A stretch of 64,000 bases of DNA from Buttiauxella sp049686335 (GTDB lineage Bacteria; Pseudomonadota; Gammaproteobacteria; Enterobacterales; Enterobacteriaceae), in NCBI RefSeq assembly GCF_049686335.1, contig NZ_JBAVHX010000004.1, positions 372,001 through 436,000 of the forward strand, read 5' to 3'. A model generated the notes under the pieces. It was given only the letters and a program-made list of their open reading frames with translations. It made no database searches and was not told the origin of the DNA. Positions 53,678 to 63,381 of this stretch are shown here, one piece after another. The position numbers were made by a program, and so were the translations under genes. Numbering within the stretch: position 1 is the stretch's first letter; every line of letters starts with the position of its first letter.

Positions 53678-54538
53678 ATGTGGCAAGCCATAAGTCGTCT
53701 GTTAAGTGAACAACTCGGTAGCGCTGAAATTGAACAACGCACAGAATTACCTGGCGGCGAAATTCATGCTGCCTGGCGAATTCGCTACGCAGGTCATGAG
53801 ATTTTTGTCAAAAGCGACACCCGGGAACTGTTACCTATCTTTACTGCGGAAGCCGATCAACTGGAGTTACTTTCACGTAGCAATACGGTGCGAGTACCGA
53901 AGGTCTGGGGGGTAGGCAGTGACCGGGATTACAGTTTCCTGCTCCTTGAATATAAGCCGGCAAAACCGCTGGATGCACATAACGCTTTTCTGCTGGGTCA
54001 ACAACTGGCTCGCTTGCATGAATGGAGTGACCAGCCGCAATTTGGGCTCGATTTTGATAATGATCTTTCCACCAATCCGCAGCCCAATGCCTGGCAACGA
54101 CGCTGGTCCACCTTTTTTGCTGAGCAACGTATTGGCTGGCAGCTCGAGCTTGCCGCAGAAAAAGGGATTCAGTACGGTGATATCGACCTGATTGTCGATT
54201 TTGTCCATCAGGCGCTGGCTTCCCATCAGCCTCAACCTTCTTTGTTGCATGGCGATTTGTGGTCTGGAAACTGCGCGATGGATGCAGACGGACCATTTAT
54301 CTACGATCCCGCCTGTTATTGGGGCGACAGAGAGTGCGACCTGGCGATGTTGCCGTTACACCCGGATCAACCCCCGCAAATCTATGATGGTTACCAGTCC
54401 GTTTCGCCACTTCCCGCCGATTTCTTGCTACGTCAGCCTATTTATCAGCTCTATACCCTGCTTAATCGGGCGAGTCTGTTCGGTGGTCAGCATTTGGTTA
54501 TCGCGCAAAAAGCGCTGGAGCGCGTTTTGGCCGCCTGA
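53678..54538 (+). CDS. yniA: Fructosamine kinase family protein YniA
   Basis: A 286-residue ketosamine-3-kinase-like protein, expected to phosphorylate glycated amines for repair. Kinase marks are FVKSDTRE (Lys), LLHGDLWSGNCAMDADGP (catalytic loop) and IYDPACYWGDRECDLAML (metal-binding Asp). AGAGAAG precedes the ATG. Confidence 0.92.
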   Translation: MWQAISRLLSEQLGSAEIEQRTELPGGEIHAAWRIRYAGHEIFVKSDTRELLPIFTAEADQLELLSRSNTVRVPKVWGVGSDRDYSFLLLEYKPAKPLDAHNAFLLGQQLARLHEWSDQPQFGLDFDNDLSTNPQPNAWQRRWSTFFAEQRIGWQLELAAEKGIQYGDIDLIVDFVHQALASHQPQPSLLHGDLWSGNCAMDADGPFIYDPACYWGDRECDLAMLPLHPDQPPQIYDGYQSVSPLPADFLLRQPIYQLYTLLNRASLFGGQHLVIAQKALERVLAA

Positions 54539-54577
54539 TGAGTTCACCACTCCCCACCGCTGGGGAGTGGTGTTTTA

Positions 54578-55114
54578 CTAGATAAAGCCCAGCAAAGAAA
54601 AGAAGAAATAACCGATAACGATAATGATGACAGGTAAGACATAGAGCGGGAAAATTTGCAGGAAAATGGTGTGGCGTGGCACCACGATTTTCGCGTCGAT
54701 CTGTTCCTTAGTTAACCCTTCCGGGCCTTTCGCCTGTTCCAGAATCAACTGGTCTTGAACCCCTTCACGCAAAAACTTCGCCTGTCGACTCATTCGTGCG
54801 CCAGATGACTGCAAAGCCAGGCCAATAAATATCAGCGCGTAGATCACCCAAAACAGGATGTTGGCCTGCTGATGGAAGTCAGGTTGCGGCGAGTTGTACC
54901 AGAAGAAGTTTAAGAACGGCGTATTAAAACGCATCATCTCAATCATCACATGAGCGAAATCCAGCATCACAGCATTTATCCCTGCCTGTTTTTCGCTGTG
55001 CTCATACATAAACTTCAAAATTGAAATGAGTGTAGAAATCACCGCCGGGATGAAAATTACCCAGCCAGCCACACGTTTGAGTACGGCAATGCGTCCAGCT
55101 TGTTGATACGTCAT
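54578..55114 (-). CDS. yniB: Inner-membrane protein YniB
   Basis: A 178-residue protein of unknown function. TM segments are visible near 15-32, 85-100 and the C-terminal FLQIFPLYVLPVIIIVIGYFFFSLLGFI. It corresponds to E. coli YniB in size and position, between convergent yniA and divergent yniC. Confidence 0.9.
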   Translation of the reverse strand: MTYQQAGRIAVLKRVAGWVIFIPAVISTLISILKFMYEHSEKQAGINAVMLDFAHVMIEMMRFNTPFLNFFWYNSPQPDFHQQANILFWVIYALIFIGLALQSSGARMSRQAKFLREGVQDQLILEQAKGPEGLTKEQIDAKIVVPRHTIFLQIFPLYVLPVIIIVIGYFFFSLLGFI

Positions 55115-55280
55115 TCGTTCCCCTTGGTTGAGACGTAACTTGCACGCACAAAGTTTACCTCGTCTGGTGTGATTTCGCCTGAGCTTTACGGGCGAATTTC
55201 ACAAAGCAGTGGCAACAACCGTTAATTCCAGCTATTGATAAGAGATCTTAATTGTAATGCACACTGACAGGAGTCAAACC

Positions 55281-55949
55281 ATGGCTGCAACTCGCCAAAT
55301 TTTAGCTGCGATTTTTGATATGGACGGTTTATTGATTGATTCAGAACCGTTGTGGGATAAGGCTGAGCTGGATGTGCTGGCCAGTATCGGCGTGGATATT
55401 TCCCGCCGTAATGAACTTCCTGATACCCTCGGTTTACGTATCGACCTGGTTGTCGACTTATGGTTTGCGAAGCAACCCTGGACTGGCCCGTCATGTGAAG
55501 AAGTGACAAATCGCGTCATTACTCGTGCCATTGCATTAATTGAAGAGACTCGCCCTATTCTGCCTGGCGTGCGTGAAGCCGTCGCGTTGTGTAAAGCGCA
55601 AGGACTGAAAGTGGGACTCGCTTCGGCCTCACCTCTGCATATGCTTGAGCGTGTGCTGGAGATGTTCGACTTACGTTCTCAGTTTGATGCAATCGCCTCT
55701 GCTGAACATCTGCCGTACAGCAAGCCGCATCCCCAGGTATATTTAGACGCCGCCGCAAAACTGGGCGTCGATCCTCTGGCCTGTGTCACGCTTGAAGACT
55801 CAGTAAATGGCATGATTGCGACCAAAGCTGCACGTATGCGTTCAATTGTGATTCCAGCCGAAGAAAACCGCGACGACGTGCGCTGGTGTCTGGCGAATAC
55901 CAGACTTAACTCGCTGACAGAATTACGCGCCGAACACCTGATTGGTTAG
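55281..55949 (+). CDS. hxpB: Hexitol phosphatase HxpB (YniC)
   Basis: HAD-family sugar phosphatase, known in E. coli as 2-deoxyglucose-6-phosphatase/hexitol phosphatase B. The 222-residue protein has nucleophile Asp13 (IFDMDGLLIDSEP), motif II SASPLHM, the motif III Lys in YSKPHPQVYL and acidic motif IV LEDSVNGM. The ATG at 55281 follows AGGAG. An upstream in-frame start is not conserved. Confidence 0.94.
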   Translation: MAATRQILAAIFDMDGLLIDSEPLWDKAELDVLASIGVDISRRNELPDTLGLRIDLVVDLWFAKQPWTGPSCEEVTNRVITRAIALIEETRPILPGVREAVALCKAQGLKVGLASASPLHMLERVLEMFDLRSQFDAIASAEHLPYSKPHPQVYLDAAAKLGVDPLACVTLEDSVNGMIATKAARMRSIVIPAEENRDDVRWCLANTRLNSLTELRAEHLIG

Positions 55950-56006
55950 TTTCGCTGGATGCGGGTCACCCCCGCATCTGTTTCAAAACCCTACGCACTT
56001 CAAATT

Positions 56007-56027
56007 TTTTAAAACACCATTTCAAAT
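56007..56027 (+). promoter_or_regulatory. Candidate KdgR site upstream of kduD
   Basis: A 21-mer with core AAAACACCATTTCA is close to the KdgR dyad (GAAACA-N3-TTTCA type), 78 nt before kduD. KdgR represses pectin and hexuronate catabolic genes, including kduD, in relatives. Eye match only. Confidence 0.45.
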
Positions 56028-56104
56028 ACATTTGAGTTTCCCCCTTCCCGTATCTACTCTTTAGCTACACGCGCAAATGCGCTTTTCCGGATACCGGGGT
56101 AACT

Positions 56105-56866
56105 ATGATTCTCGATGCTTTTAATCTGCAAGGCAAAGTCGCTATCGTCACAGGTTGTGACACAGGCTTGGGTCAAGGAATGGCGATTGGCCTTGCCGAG
56201 GCTGGTTGTGACATCGTCAGTGTGAGCCGCAAAATCCCGCACGAGACGGCACAAAAAGTAAAAGATTTGGATCGTCGTTTTCTCGCCATCCAGGCAGATT
56301 TGAGCCAACAAGACGCGATTCCTGAGATAGTCGCGCAAGCGGTCGCTGGCATGGGGAAAATAGATATTCTGGTGAATAACGCCGGGACCATTCGCCGGGA
56401 AGATGCGCTGGAATTTAGCGAGAAGAACTGGGATGACGTGATGAACCTGAACATCAAATCCGTTTTCTTCCTCTCTCAGGCCGTCGCGAAGCAGTTCATT
56501 AAACAAGGCAGCGGCGGCAAAATCATTAACATCGCCTCAATGCTGTCATTCCAGGGAGGTATCAGAGTTCCTTCGTATACGGCCTCCAAAAGTGCGGTGC
56601 TCGGCGTAACCCGCCTGCTGGCGAACGAATGGGCGCAACACAATATTAATGTCAATGCCATCGCGCCGGGTTACATGGCCACCAACAACACTCAACAACT
56701 GCGGGATGACGAAGTGCGCAGCCAGGAAATCCTCGACCGTATTCCTGCGGGTCGCTGGGGTGTTCCTGCCGACCTGCAAGGTCCGATTGTGTTTCTTGCC
56801 TCCAGTGCTTCAGATTACGTCAACGGTTATACCGTTGCCGTCGACGGAGGCTGGCTAGCCCGCTAA
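56105..56866 (+). CDS. kduD: 2-dehydro-3-deoxy-D-gluconate 5-dehydrogenase KduD
   Basis: NAD-dependent short-chain dehydrogenase of hexuronate/pectin breakdown. At 253 residues it has the usual KduD length. The cofactor motif is TGCDTGLGQG, then NNAG, the catalytic Ser in IASMLSFQGG and the YTASK dyad. Its usual partner kduI is not beside it, and the gene sits between yniC and ydjM, which are close neighbours in E. coli. A KdgR-like site lies upstream. Confidence 0.92.
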   Translation: MILDAFNLQGKVAIVTGCDTGLGQGMAIGLAEAGCDIVSVSRKIPHETAQKVKDLDRRFLAIQADLSQQDAIPEIVAQAVAGMGKIDILVNNAGTIRREDALEFSEKNWDDVMNLNIKSVFFLSQAVAKQFIKQGSGGKIINIASMLSFQGGIRVPSYTASKSAVLGVTRLLANEWAQHNINVNAIAPGYMATNNTQQLRDDEVRSQEILDRIPAGRWGVPADLQGPIVFLASSASDYVNGYTVAVDGGWLAR

Positions 56867-56925
56867 ACATCACGCCGCCGGGCAATCCGGCGGTAGCAAA
56901 ATGTTACGCCGTCACCTCTTCCGTC

Positions 56926-56963
56926 TACTGTATAAAATCCCTATACTGTATGAATCGACAGTT
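56926..56963 (+). promoter_or_regulatory. Two adjacent LexA boxes of ydjM
   Basis: CTGTATGAATCGACAG (56946-56961) is a perfect CTGT-N8-ACAG SOS box. A weaker box begins TACTGTATAAAATCCC at 56926. The same pair exists upstream of E. coli ydjM, so SOS induction is expected. Confidence 0.85.
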
Positions 56964-56980
56964 TTCATCCAGGTAGTATC

Positions 56981-57571
56981 ATGACGGCGGAAGGTCACCT
57001 TCTTTTTTCCATTGCCTGTGCAGTATTCGCTAAAAACGCCGAACTCACGCCTGTGCTTGCTCAAGGAGACTGGTGGCATATTGTGCCCTCAGCCATCCTG
57101 ACGTGTTTGCTACCTGATATTGACCACCCAAAGTCATTTCTCGGTCAACGCTTGCCCTGGATTTCCAAACCGATTGCCCGCGCCTGCGGCCATCGGGGAT
57201 TTACGCACAGTTTATTTGCGGTGTTCGCAAGCCTCGCGCTGTTCTATCTCAAAGTGCCTGAAACCTGGGTTATTCCCGCCGATGCCCTTCAGGGCATGGT
57301 ATTGGGTTACTTGAGCCATATTCTGGCGGATATGCTTACGCCTGCCGGAGTGCCGCTACTTTGGCCTTGCCGTTGGCGATTTCGCTTTCCCATCATCAGA
57401 CCGCAAAAAGGCAATCAATTAGAACGTGCCTTATGCATGGTGTTCTTTGGTCTGGCGGTGTGGATGCCACAAAGTGTGCCCGATAACAGTGCAGTGCGCT
57501 GGTCGTCCCATATGATTATTTCGCTTCAAATGTCCTTTAATAGTTTTTTAAGTAACCATGTGGAACAATAA
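56981..57571 (+). CDS. ydjM: LexA-regulated inner-membrane protein YdjM
   Basis: A 196-residue membrane-bound metal-dependent hydrolase (DUF457) family protein. The conserved LLPDIDHPKSFLGQ, HRGFTHSLFA and LSHILADMLTPAGVPLLWP supply Asp/His ligands. Several TM segments are present. Function unknown, SOS-controlled in E. coli. Confidence 0.93.
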   Translation: MTAEGHLLFSIACAVFAKNAELTPVLAQGDWWHIVPSAILTCLLPDIDHPKSFLGQRLPWISKPIARACGHRGFTHSLFAVFASLALFYLKVPETWVIPADALQGMVLGYLSHILADMLTPAGVPLLWPCRWRFRFPIIRPQKGNQLERALCMVFFGLAVWMPQSVPDNSAVRWSSHMIISLQMSFNSFLSNHVEQ

Positions 57572-57705
57572 TTAGACGAAATAACTCAAAATGTAATAAT
57601 CAATTCCTTTTGAATATAAGACTCGTTCTGAGCTTCTGGTACGATTTGCAGAATATAAAGGTGGCAATCAGTCCATCTGGTTAAAATACACTCAGGAGAT
57701 ACGGG

Positions 57706-59097
57706 ATGAATTTTCCACTTATAGCGAACGTAATTGTGTTCGTTATTCTGCTGCTGTTGCTGGCGCAAACCCGCCATAAACAGTGGAGTCTGGCGAAGAA
57801 AGTACTGCTTGGTCTGGTTATTGGCGTGGTCTTTGGCCTTGCCCTGCACACCATTTATGGCGAAGACAGCCCGGTACTGAAACAGTCTATTCAGTGGTTT
57901 AACGTTGTCGGTAACGGCTATGTTCAGTTGCTGCAAATGATTGTAATGCCGCTGGTGTTTGCCTCTATTCTGAGTGCTGTCGCACGTCTGCATAATGCCT
58001 CCTCTTTGGGCAAAATCAGCGTTCTGACCATCGGAACACTGCTGTTCACCACGTTGATTTCTGCTCTGGTCGGCGTGTTGGTCACTAACTTGTTTGGTCT
58101 GACCGCAGAAGGCCTGGTACAAGGTACCGCCGAAACTGCCCGTCTGAGCGCGATTGAAACCACTTACGTAGGTAAAGTTGCCGACCTCAGCGTCCCGCAG
58201 CTGATTTTGTCCTTCGTACCGAAAAACCCATTTGCTGACCTGACTGGTGCTAACCCCACGTCCATCATTAGCGTGGTGATTTTCGCCGCCTTCCTGGGTG
58301 TGGCTGCATTGAAATTGCTGAAAGACGATGCGCCAAAAGGCGAACGTGTTCTGGTAGCCATTGATACGCTGCAAAGCTGGGTGATGAAACTGGTCCGCCT
58401 GGTTATGCAACTGACCCCATACGGTGTTCTTGCGCTGATGACCAAAGTGGTTGCCGGTTCAAATCTGCAAGACATCATCAAACTCGGCAGCTTCGTGGTG
58501 GCTTCATACCTCGGTCTGGCGATTATGTTTGGTGTGCATGCGATTTTGCTGGCCGTCAATGGCGTCAGCCCGCTGAAATACTTCCGTAAAGTCTGGCCGG
58601 TACTGACCTTTGCGTTCACCAGCCGCTCCAGTGCTGCCAGCATTCCATTAAACGTGGAAGCGCAAACTCGCCGCCTGGGCGTCCCTGAGTCCATCGCAAG
58701 CTTCGCTGCATCCTTCGGGGCGACTATCGGTCAGAACGGTTGTGCCGGTCTGTATCCAGCGATGTTAGCAGTAATGGTTGCACCAACCGTGGGTATCAAC
58801 CCGTTGGATCCTGTCTGGATTGCGACATTGGTCGGGATTGTTACTGTGAGCTCCGCAGGCGTTGCCGGTGTCGGTGGTGGTGCAACATTCGCCGCACTGA
58901 TTGTCCTGCCTGCCATGGGCTTGCCAGTCACGCTGGTCGCACTGTTGATTTCTGTTGAGCCGCTTATCGATATGGGCCGTACGGCACTGAACGTCAGTGG
59001 TTCCATGACAGCCGGTACTATTACCAGCCAGCTGATGAAGCAAACCGATAAAGAAGTGCTTAATAGCGATGAAGAAGCTGAGCTGGCGCATCGCTAA
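57706..59097 (+). CDS. tcyP: L-cystine:cation symporter TcyP (YdjN)
   Basis: DAACS-family symporter for L-cystine, 463 residues with eight TM helices and re-entrant loops. Family marks are FTSRSSAASIPLNVEAQ (Ser-rich hairpin), GATIGQNGCAGLYPAMLAVM and GVGGGATFAALIVLPAMGLP. A strong terminator follows. Confidence 0.94.
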   Translation: MNFPLIANVIVFVILLLLLAQTRHKQWSLAKKVLLGLVIGVVFGLALHTIYGEDSPVLKQSIQWFNVVGNGYVQLLQMIVMPLVFASILSAVARLHNASSLGKISVLTIGTLLFTTLISALVGVLVTNLFGLTAEGLVQGTAETARLSAIETTYVGKVADLSVPQLILSFVPKNPFADLTGANPTSIISVVIFAAFLGVAALKLLKDDAPKGERVLVAIDTLQSWVMKLVRLVMQLTPYGVLALMTKVVAGSNLQDIIKLGSFVVASYLGLAIMFGVHAILLAVNGVSPLKYFRKVWPVLTFAFTSRSSAASIPLNVEAQTRRLGVPESIASFAASFGATIGQNGCAGLYPAMLAVMVAPTVGINPLDPVWIATLVGIVTVSSAGVAGVGGGATFAALIVLPAMGLPVTLVALLISVEPLIDMGRTALNVSGSMTAGTITSQLMKQTDKEVLNSDEEAELAHR

Positions 59098-59134
59098 CCA
59101 GTAGCAAAATTACCAAAGAATCTGCGACAATATG

Positions 59135-59164
59135 CGGCTCCCCTCACAGGGAGCCGTTTTTTTT
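59135..59164 (+). terminator. tcyP terminator
   Basis: Perfect 8-bp stem CGGCTCCC/GGGAGCCG with a 6-nt loop followed by eight T, 37 nt after the stop. Confidence 0.92.
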
Positions 59165-59229
59165 ATTTAAAACTTAGAGCACCCGCATAGGGCGCCAAAA
59201 CACTAGATCTCTACGGACCCCTTATCTCT

Positions 59230-59916
59230 ATGAAACATTTCTGTATTTTGTTATTGCTCTGCGTCTGTTCGGCGTGGGCCGAAACACCTGATACCCCTTA
59301 TCTGCAACATGCGCAGGAAGGTGACAGTCGCGCGCAGTTCTATCTTGCCGATACGCTGTTTAGTGCAGGTGAATACCAGCAGGCCGAAAGTTGGGCGGAA
59401 AAGTCAGCGGCTCAAGGTGATGCTGATGCCATGGCACTGCTGGCCCAGTTGAAAATTCAGGACCCTGACGCTGCGGATTATCAGCAAGCGAAATCACTCG
59501 CCGAAAAGGCGGTTGAGCGTGGCAGTAAAATTGGCAATGTGACACTGGCTCGCATTCTGGTGAACACCCAGGCGGGCACACCTGATTATCCAAAAGCGAT
59601 GCAGTTACTGGAAAGTGCGTCACAAGATATTGAAAGTGACTCTGCGGTCGATGCGCAAATGTTCATTGGCTTACTGTATGCCAATGGTGTGGGCATCACG
59701 CAAGATGATGAAAAAGCGACATTCTGGTTTAAGCGCAGCTCAACGCTTTCCCGCTCGGGTTACGCGGAGTACTGGGCTGGGATGCTGTTTTTAAACGGGG
59801 ACAAAGGCTTTATTACCGCCAATAAACAAAGGGCGTTGCAGTGGCTGAACCTCAGCTGTACTGAAGGCAACGACACCGGCTGCGAAATGTTCGAGCAAAT
59901 CAGTAACGGCGGATAA
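59230..59916 (+). CDS. SEL1-repeat exported protein
   Basis: A 228-residue protein with a signal peptide (1-17, CSAWA) and about four to five SEL1/TPR-like helical repeats. Visible repeats are AQFYLADTLFSAGEYQQAESWAEKSAAQGDADAMALLAQL and AQMFIGLLYANGVGITQDDEKATFWFKRS. Such proteins are protein-interaction scaffolds in the periplasm. No specific function can be assigned. It stands where E. coli has ydjO. The Shine-Dalgarno is poor. Confidence 0.8.
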   Translation: MKHFCILLLLCVCSAWAETPDTPYLQHAQEGDSRAQFYLADTLFSAGEYQQAESWAEKSAAQGDADAMALLAQLKIQDPDAADYQQAKSLAEKAVERGSKIGNVTLARILVNTQAGTPDYPKAMQLLESASQDIESDSAVDAQMFIGLLYANGVGITQDDEKATFWFKRSSTLSRSGYAEYWAGMLFLNGDKGFITANKQRALQWLNLSCTEGNDTGCEMFEQISNGG

Positions 59917-59938
59917 ACCCGCCGTTCATCGAAATCTT

Positions 59939-60178
59939 TCAGGAAATTTCATTTTCATGTCTGACCTGCATCGCCCAACGTTGAGCCGATTCCGGTAACG
60001 TAAAGGGAGGTGACTGACGGAATGCAGTCCCCACCAGCACAAAAGCCACATAGCGATTGCGTAGCATCCAGACATCTTTAAACCCTTCTACTCGCCAGGC
60101 ATGAGCCGGTGGCGCGGGTTCAACACGCGGTTGGTACGTAATAACGGGACGAGTATTTGGTTGGCGCAAAGGTTTCAT
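59939..60178 (-). CDS. cedA: Cell division activator CedA
   Basis: 79-residue protein matching E. coli CedA (80). MKPLRQPNTRPVITYQPRVEPAPPAHAW is followed by FKDVWMLRNRYVAFVLVGTAFRQSPPFTLPESAQRWAMQ. CedA was found as a suppressor of filamentation and later as an RNA polymerase-binding protein. The ATG at 60178 is the family start, and 13 upstream in-frame codons beginning at a GTG are rejected. It is divergent from katE. Confidence 0.9.
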   Translation of the reverse strand: MKPLRQPNTRPVITYQPRVEPAPPAHAWRVEGFKDVWMLRNRYVAFVLVGTAFRQSPPFTLPESAQRWAMQVRHENEIS

Positions 60179-60335
60179 AGGCAATGGAATCAAAACTGAA
60201 TTGATGAACAACTTCACTATGATAGCGGAGAAACCCCCTCCACGTCTCGCGTTGAGATGGTCTTGTTCTATAGTTAAAGGTGTTTTGGCTATTCAAAGCA
60301 TCGTTATAACAAGACAAGAACAGGAGATGAGTTTA

Positions 60336-62594
60336 ATGTCGAAGCACGATAAACATCCGTTAAGTCACAGTGCACCAATACACGACGCCAATGAATCCAA
60401 GCCCGGTATGGATTCTCTGGCACCCGAAGATGGATCTCACCGCCCTTCAACCGAACCCAGTCCTCCAGGGGCTCAGCCCACTGCCCCAGGCAGTTTTAAA
60501 AGCCCGGACACCTCTAACGAAAAACTAAAATCCCTCGATGTACATCGCAAAGATGGCGAAAACTTCCCGCTCACCACCAACCAGGGTGTGCGTATTGCCG
60601 ACGATCAAAACTCACTTCGCGCGGGTACGCGTGGGCCTACGCTTCTGGAAGATTTTATTCTGCGGGAAAAAATCACCCATTTTGACCATGAGCGTATCCC
60701 CGAGCGCATCGTTCATGCCCGTGGTTCAGCGGCGCATGGTTACTTCCAGCCTTACAAAAATATGGCCGACGTCACCAAAGCGGATTTTCTTTCCGACCCT
60801 GACAAAATCACTCCAGTGTTTGTACGCTTCTCAACCGTACAAGGCGGTGCAGGCTCTGCCGATACCGTGCGTGACATCCGTGGGTTTGCCACCAAATTCT
60901 ATACCGAAGAAGGTATTTTCGATTTAGTCGGTAACAACACCCCGGTGTTCTTTATTCAGGATGCGCATAAGTTTCCTGATTTTGTCCACGCCGTGAAACC
61001 TGAGCCACACTGGGCTATACCGCAAGGTGGCAGCGCGCACGACACGTTCTGGGATTATGTATCACTACAACCCGAAACGCTGCACAACGTCATGTGGGCG
61101 ATGTCTGACCGTGGTCTTCCGCGCAGCTATCGCACCATGGAAGGGTTTGGGATCCACACCTTCCGCATGATTAATGCCGAAGGCAAAGGAACGTTTGTGC
61201 GTTTCCACTGGAAACCTACCGCCGGTAAGGCATCACTGGTGTGGGATGAATCGCAAAAGCTGACGGGGCGCGACCCGGATTTCCATCGCCGCGACCTGTG
61301 GGAATCCATTGAGGCAGGCGATTTCCCGGAATATGAACTGGGCCTGCAGCTCATCCCGGAAGAAGATGAGTTCAAGTACGATTTCGACCTGCTTGACCCA
61401 ACTAAACTGATCCCAGAAGAGCTGGTTCCGGTTCAACTGGTGGGCAAAATGACGCTCAATCGTAATCCGGATAACTTCTTTGCCGAAAACGAACAGGCGG
61501 CCTTCCATCCAGGGCATATCGTTCCGGGGCTTGATTTCAGTAATGACCCGCTGTTGCAGGGGCGTTTATTCTCCTATACCGATACGCAAATCAGCCGCCT
61601 TGGTGGCCCGAACTTCCATGAAATCCCTATCAATCGCCCGGTCTGCCCGTATCACAATTTCCAGCGTGACGGCATGCACCGCATGGATATCGACAGCAAC
61701 CCGGCTAACTACGAACCTAACTCCATCAACGACAACTGGCCGCGTGAAACGCCTCCAGGGCCAAAACGTGGTGGCTTTGAGAGTTATCAAACGCGAGTTG
61801 AAGGGCACAAAATTCGCGAACGTAGTCCATCGTTTGGCGAATATTACTCCCAGCCGCGTCTGTTCTGGCAAAGTCAGACGCCAGTTGAGCAGCAACATAT
61901 TATTGGCGCCTTTAGCTTTGAATTATCGAAAGTCGCGCGGCCTTACATCCGCGAGAGAGTGTTGGATCATCTGACACACATTGATATCTCACTCGCACAA
62001 CCGGTTGCTGAAAATCTCGGTATCGAACTTTCCGACGAGCAGATCCACGTCGCCCCACCTAAAGATGTGAATGGCCTGAAGAAAGACCCGAGCCTGAGTC
62101 TGTATGCGGTGCCAAGTGGCACGGTGAAAGGCAGAGTGGTGGCGATCCTACTCAGTGAAGATGCCAATGCAGCGGATGTGCTGGCGACCATGCAAGCCCT
62201 GAAGGCGCAAGGCGTGCATAGCAAACTATTGTTCTCGCGGATGGGTGAACTGAGCGCTGACGACGGCTCTTTGCTTCCAATAGCAGCGACCTTTACCGGT
62301 TCGCCATCGGTCACTGTCGATGCGGTGATCGTCCCGGGTGGCGATATCAGTTCCCTTCTGAAGAATGGCGATGCCACGTACTATTTGATGGAAGCTTACA
62401 AGCACTTAAAAGTCATCGGCCTTGCAGGTGATGCCCGTCAGTTTAAAGCTAAACTGGGCATTGACAGCCAGGGTGAGGAAGGCATTGTTGAAGGTGACAC
62501 TGTCACTAATACCTTTACGGATGATTTCCTGAAAAATCTTGCCGCACACCGCGTCTGGTCACGGGATAATAAGTTGAGCCATCTCCCGGCGTAG
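60336..62594 (+). CDS. katE: Catalase HPII
   Basis: Large-subunit monofunctional catalase, 752 residues (E. coli 753), with an N-terminal arm and the haem core. The core shows the catalytic His in RIVHARGSAAHG, the Asn region in RDIRGFATKFY and the proximal Tyr in GRLFSYTDTQ. A C-terminal flavodoxin-like domain follows. The ATG at 60336 follows AGGAG with 9-nt spacing. An ATG three codons upstream lies directly on the AGGAG. RpoS control is known in E. coli. Confidence 0.95.
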   Translation: MSKHDKHPLSHSAPIHDANESKPGMDSLAPEDGSHRPSTEPSPPGAQPTAPGSFKSPDTSNEKLKSLDVHRKDGENFPLTTNQGVRIADDQNSLRAGTRGPTLLEDFILREKITHFDHERIPERIVHARGSAAHGYFQPYKNMADVTKADFLSDPDKITPVFVRFSTVQGGAGSADTVRDIRGFATKFYTEEGIFDLVGNNTPVFFIQDAHKFPDFVHAVKPEPHWAIPQGGSAHDTFWDYVSLQPETLHNVMWAMSDRGLPRSYRTMEGFGIHTFRMINAEGKGTFVRFHWKPTAGKASLVWDESQKLTGRDPDFHRRDLWESIEAGDFPEYELGLQLIPEEDEFKYDFDLLDPTKLIPEELVPVQLVGKMTLNRNPDNFFAENEQAAFHPGHIVPGLDFSNDPLLQGRLFSYTDTQISRLGGPNFHEIPINRPVCPYHNFQRDGMHRMDIDSNPANYEPNSINDNWPRETPPGPKRGGFESYQTRVEGHKIRERSPSFGEYYSQPRLFWQSQTPVEQQHIIGAFSFELSKVARPYIRERVLDHLTHIDISLAQPVAENLGIELSDEQIHVAPPKDVNGLKKDPSLSLYAVPSGTVKGRVVAILLSEDANAADVLATMQALKAQGVHSKLLFSRMGELSADDGSLLPIAATFTGSPSVTVDAVIVPGGDISSLLKNGDATYYLMEAYKHLKVIGLAGDARQFKAKLGIDSQGEEGIVEGDTVTNTFTDDFLKNLAAHRVWSRDNKLSHLPA

Positions 62595-62599
62595 CCCAC

Positions 62600-62632
62600 A
62601 AAAAAGCCGTCACATCTGTGACGGCTTTTTTA
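62600..62632 (+). terminator. katE terminator
   Basis: The 9-bp stem GCCGTCACA/TGTGACGGC is flanked by six A and six T, just after the stop codon. Confidence 0.93.
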
Positions 62633-62668
62633 TTTCAAATTAATACGATGTTTCCCTAACTCATTCGA

Positions 62669-62751
62669 ATTTTGTAGGGTGGATAAGCGACAGCGTCATC
62701 CACCATTTACACCTGACTGTCGGATGTCGCTACGCTAATCCGACCTACAAA
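62669..62751. repeat. REP-like pair between katE and osmE
   Basis: GTAGGGTGGATAAGCGACAG to CATCCACC, then GTCGGATGTCGCTACGC to AATCCGACCTAC, form two inverted REP-like units. Matching units occur at 13890, 25412 and 36594. They lie between two convergent genes. Confidence 0.8.
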
Positions 62752-62778
62752 AATGATTTTTCAGTTAAGACAGAGAAT

Positions 62779-63117
62779 TTATTTCTTGGTTTGCGGGTCG
62801 GTATCGTATTCCGCACAAGTCTGGTAACCGGAGTTAATCACATGACCGGTGTCATCCAGTGCGACGAAGTAAGTTTCGGTTTTACCTGCGCGCTCACCCA
62901 GAACATAAGTCTGGCAAGTCCCACGTGCGTGGATCATGGTGACTTCTGAAGAAGGCTTACCTGCAACCTGCTGCACTTGTTCACGACTCATGCCTTTTTT
63001 CACATCTTTAACCACCGGCGTTGCCACCTGGTCTTTCGTGCGGTCATACGCCGTACAACCCGCAAGCATTGTCATAACCGCTGCTGCACCTAAAAATCCT
63101 GCAAACTTCATGTTCAT
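62779..63117 (-). CDS. osmE: Osmotically inducible lipoprotein OsmE
   Basis: 112-residue lipoprotein (lipobox LAGC, Cys21) with the SmpA/OmlA-like fold (MSREQVQQVAGKPSSEV, GTCQTYVL, YFVALDDTGHVINSGYQTCAEYD). In E. coli it is induced by osmolarity and in stationary phase. GAGG precedes the ATG. A diverged relative is at 8968-9282. Confidence 0.95.
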   Translation of the reverse strand: MNMKFAGFLGAAAVMTMLAGCTAYDRTKDQVATPVVKDVKKGMSREQVQQVAGKPSSEVTMIHARGTCQTYVLGERAGKTETYFVALDDTGHVINSGYQTCAEYDTDPQTKK

Positions 63118-63381
63118 ATTTTATCCTCGTTTTTCAGGGTATTGCTCATGCGTGTTATTTAAGCCTGGAATATAAAAGAGGATTTTTCAACTAACCAGAC
63201 CAAATGAACAATTTTTAGGATTATTATACAAAACACCACGTTAGCTCCAAATCGCTCTAAATCACGCCAAATGATTCCATGGCACGAGCATGAGTCTTGT
63301 CGTTTTACCGACAAACGGGTAGTTTTAACAAATTGAGTTTTGCTCCCTGCTCGCGCAGGTACACCGTAACCGGAGGGTTAA

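Noticed and set aside
57586..58410. 274-codon minus-strand frame opposite tcyP
   Set aside because: Gln/Asn/His-rich translation characteristic of the antisense of a membrane protein gene; no start signal.
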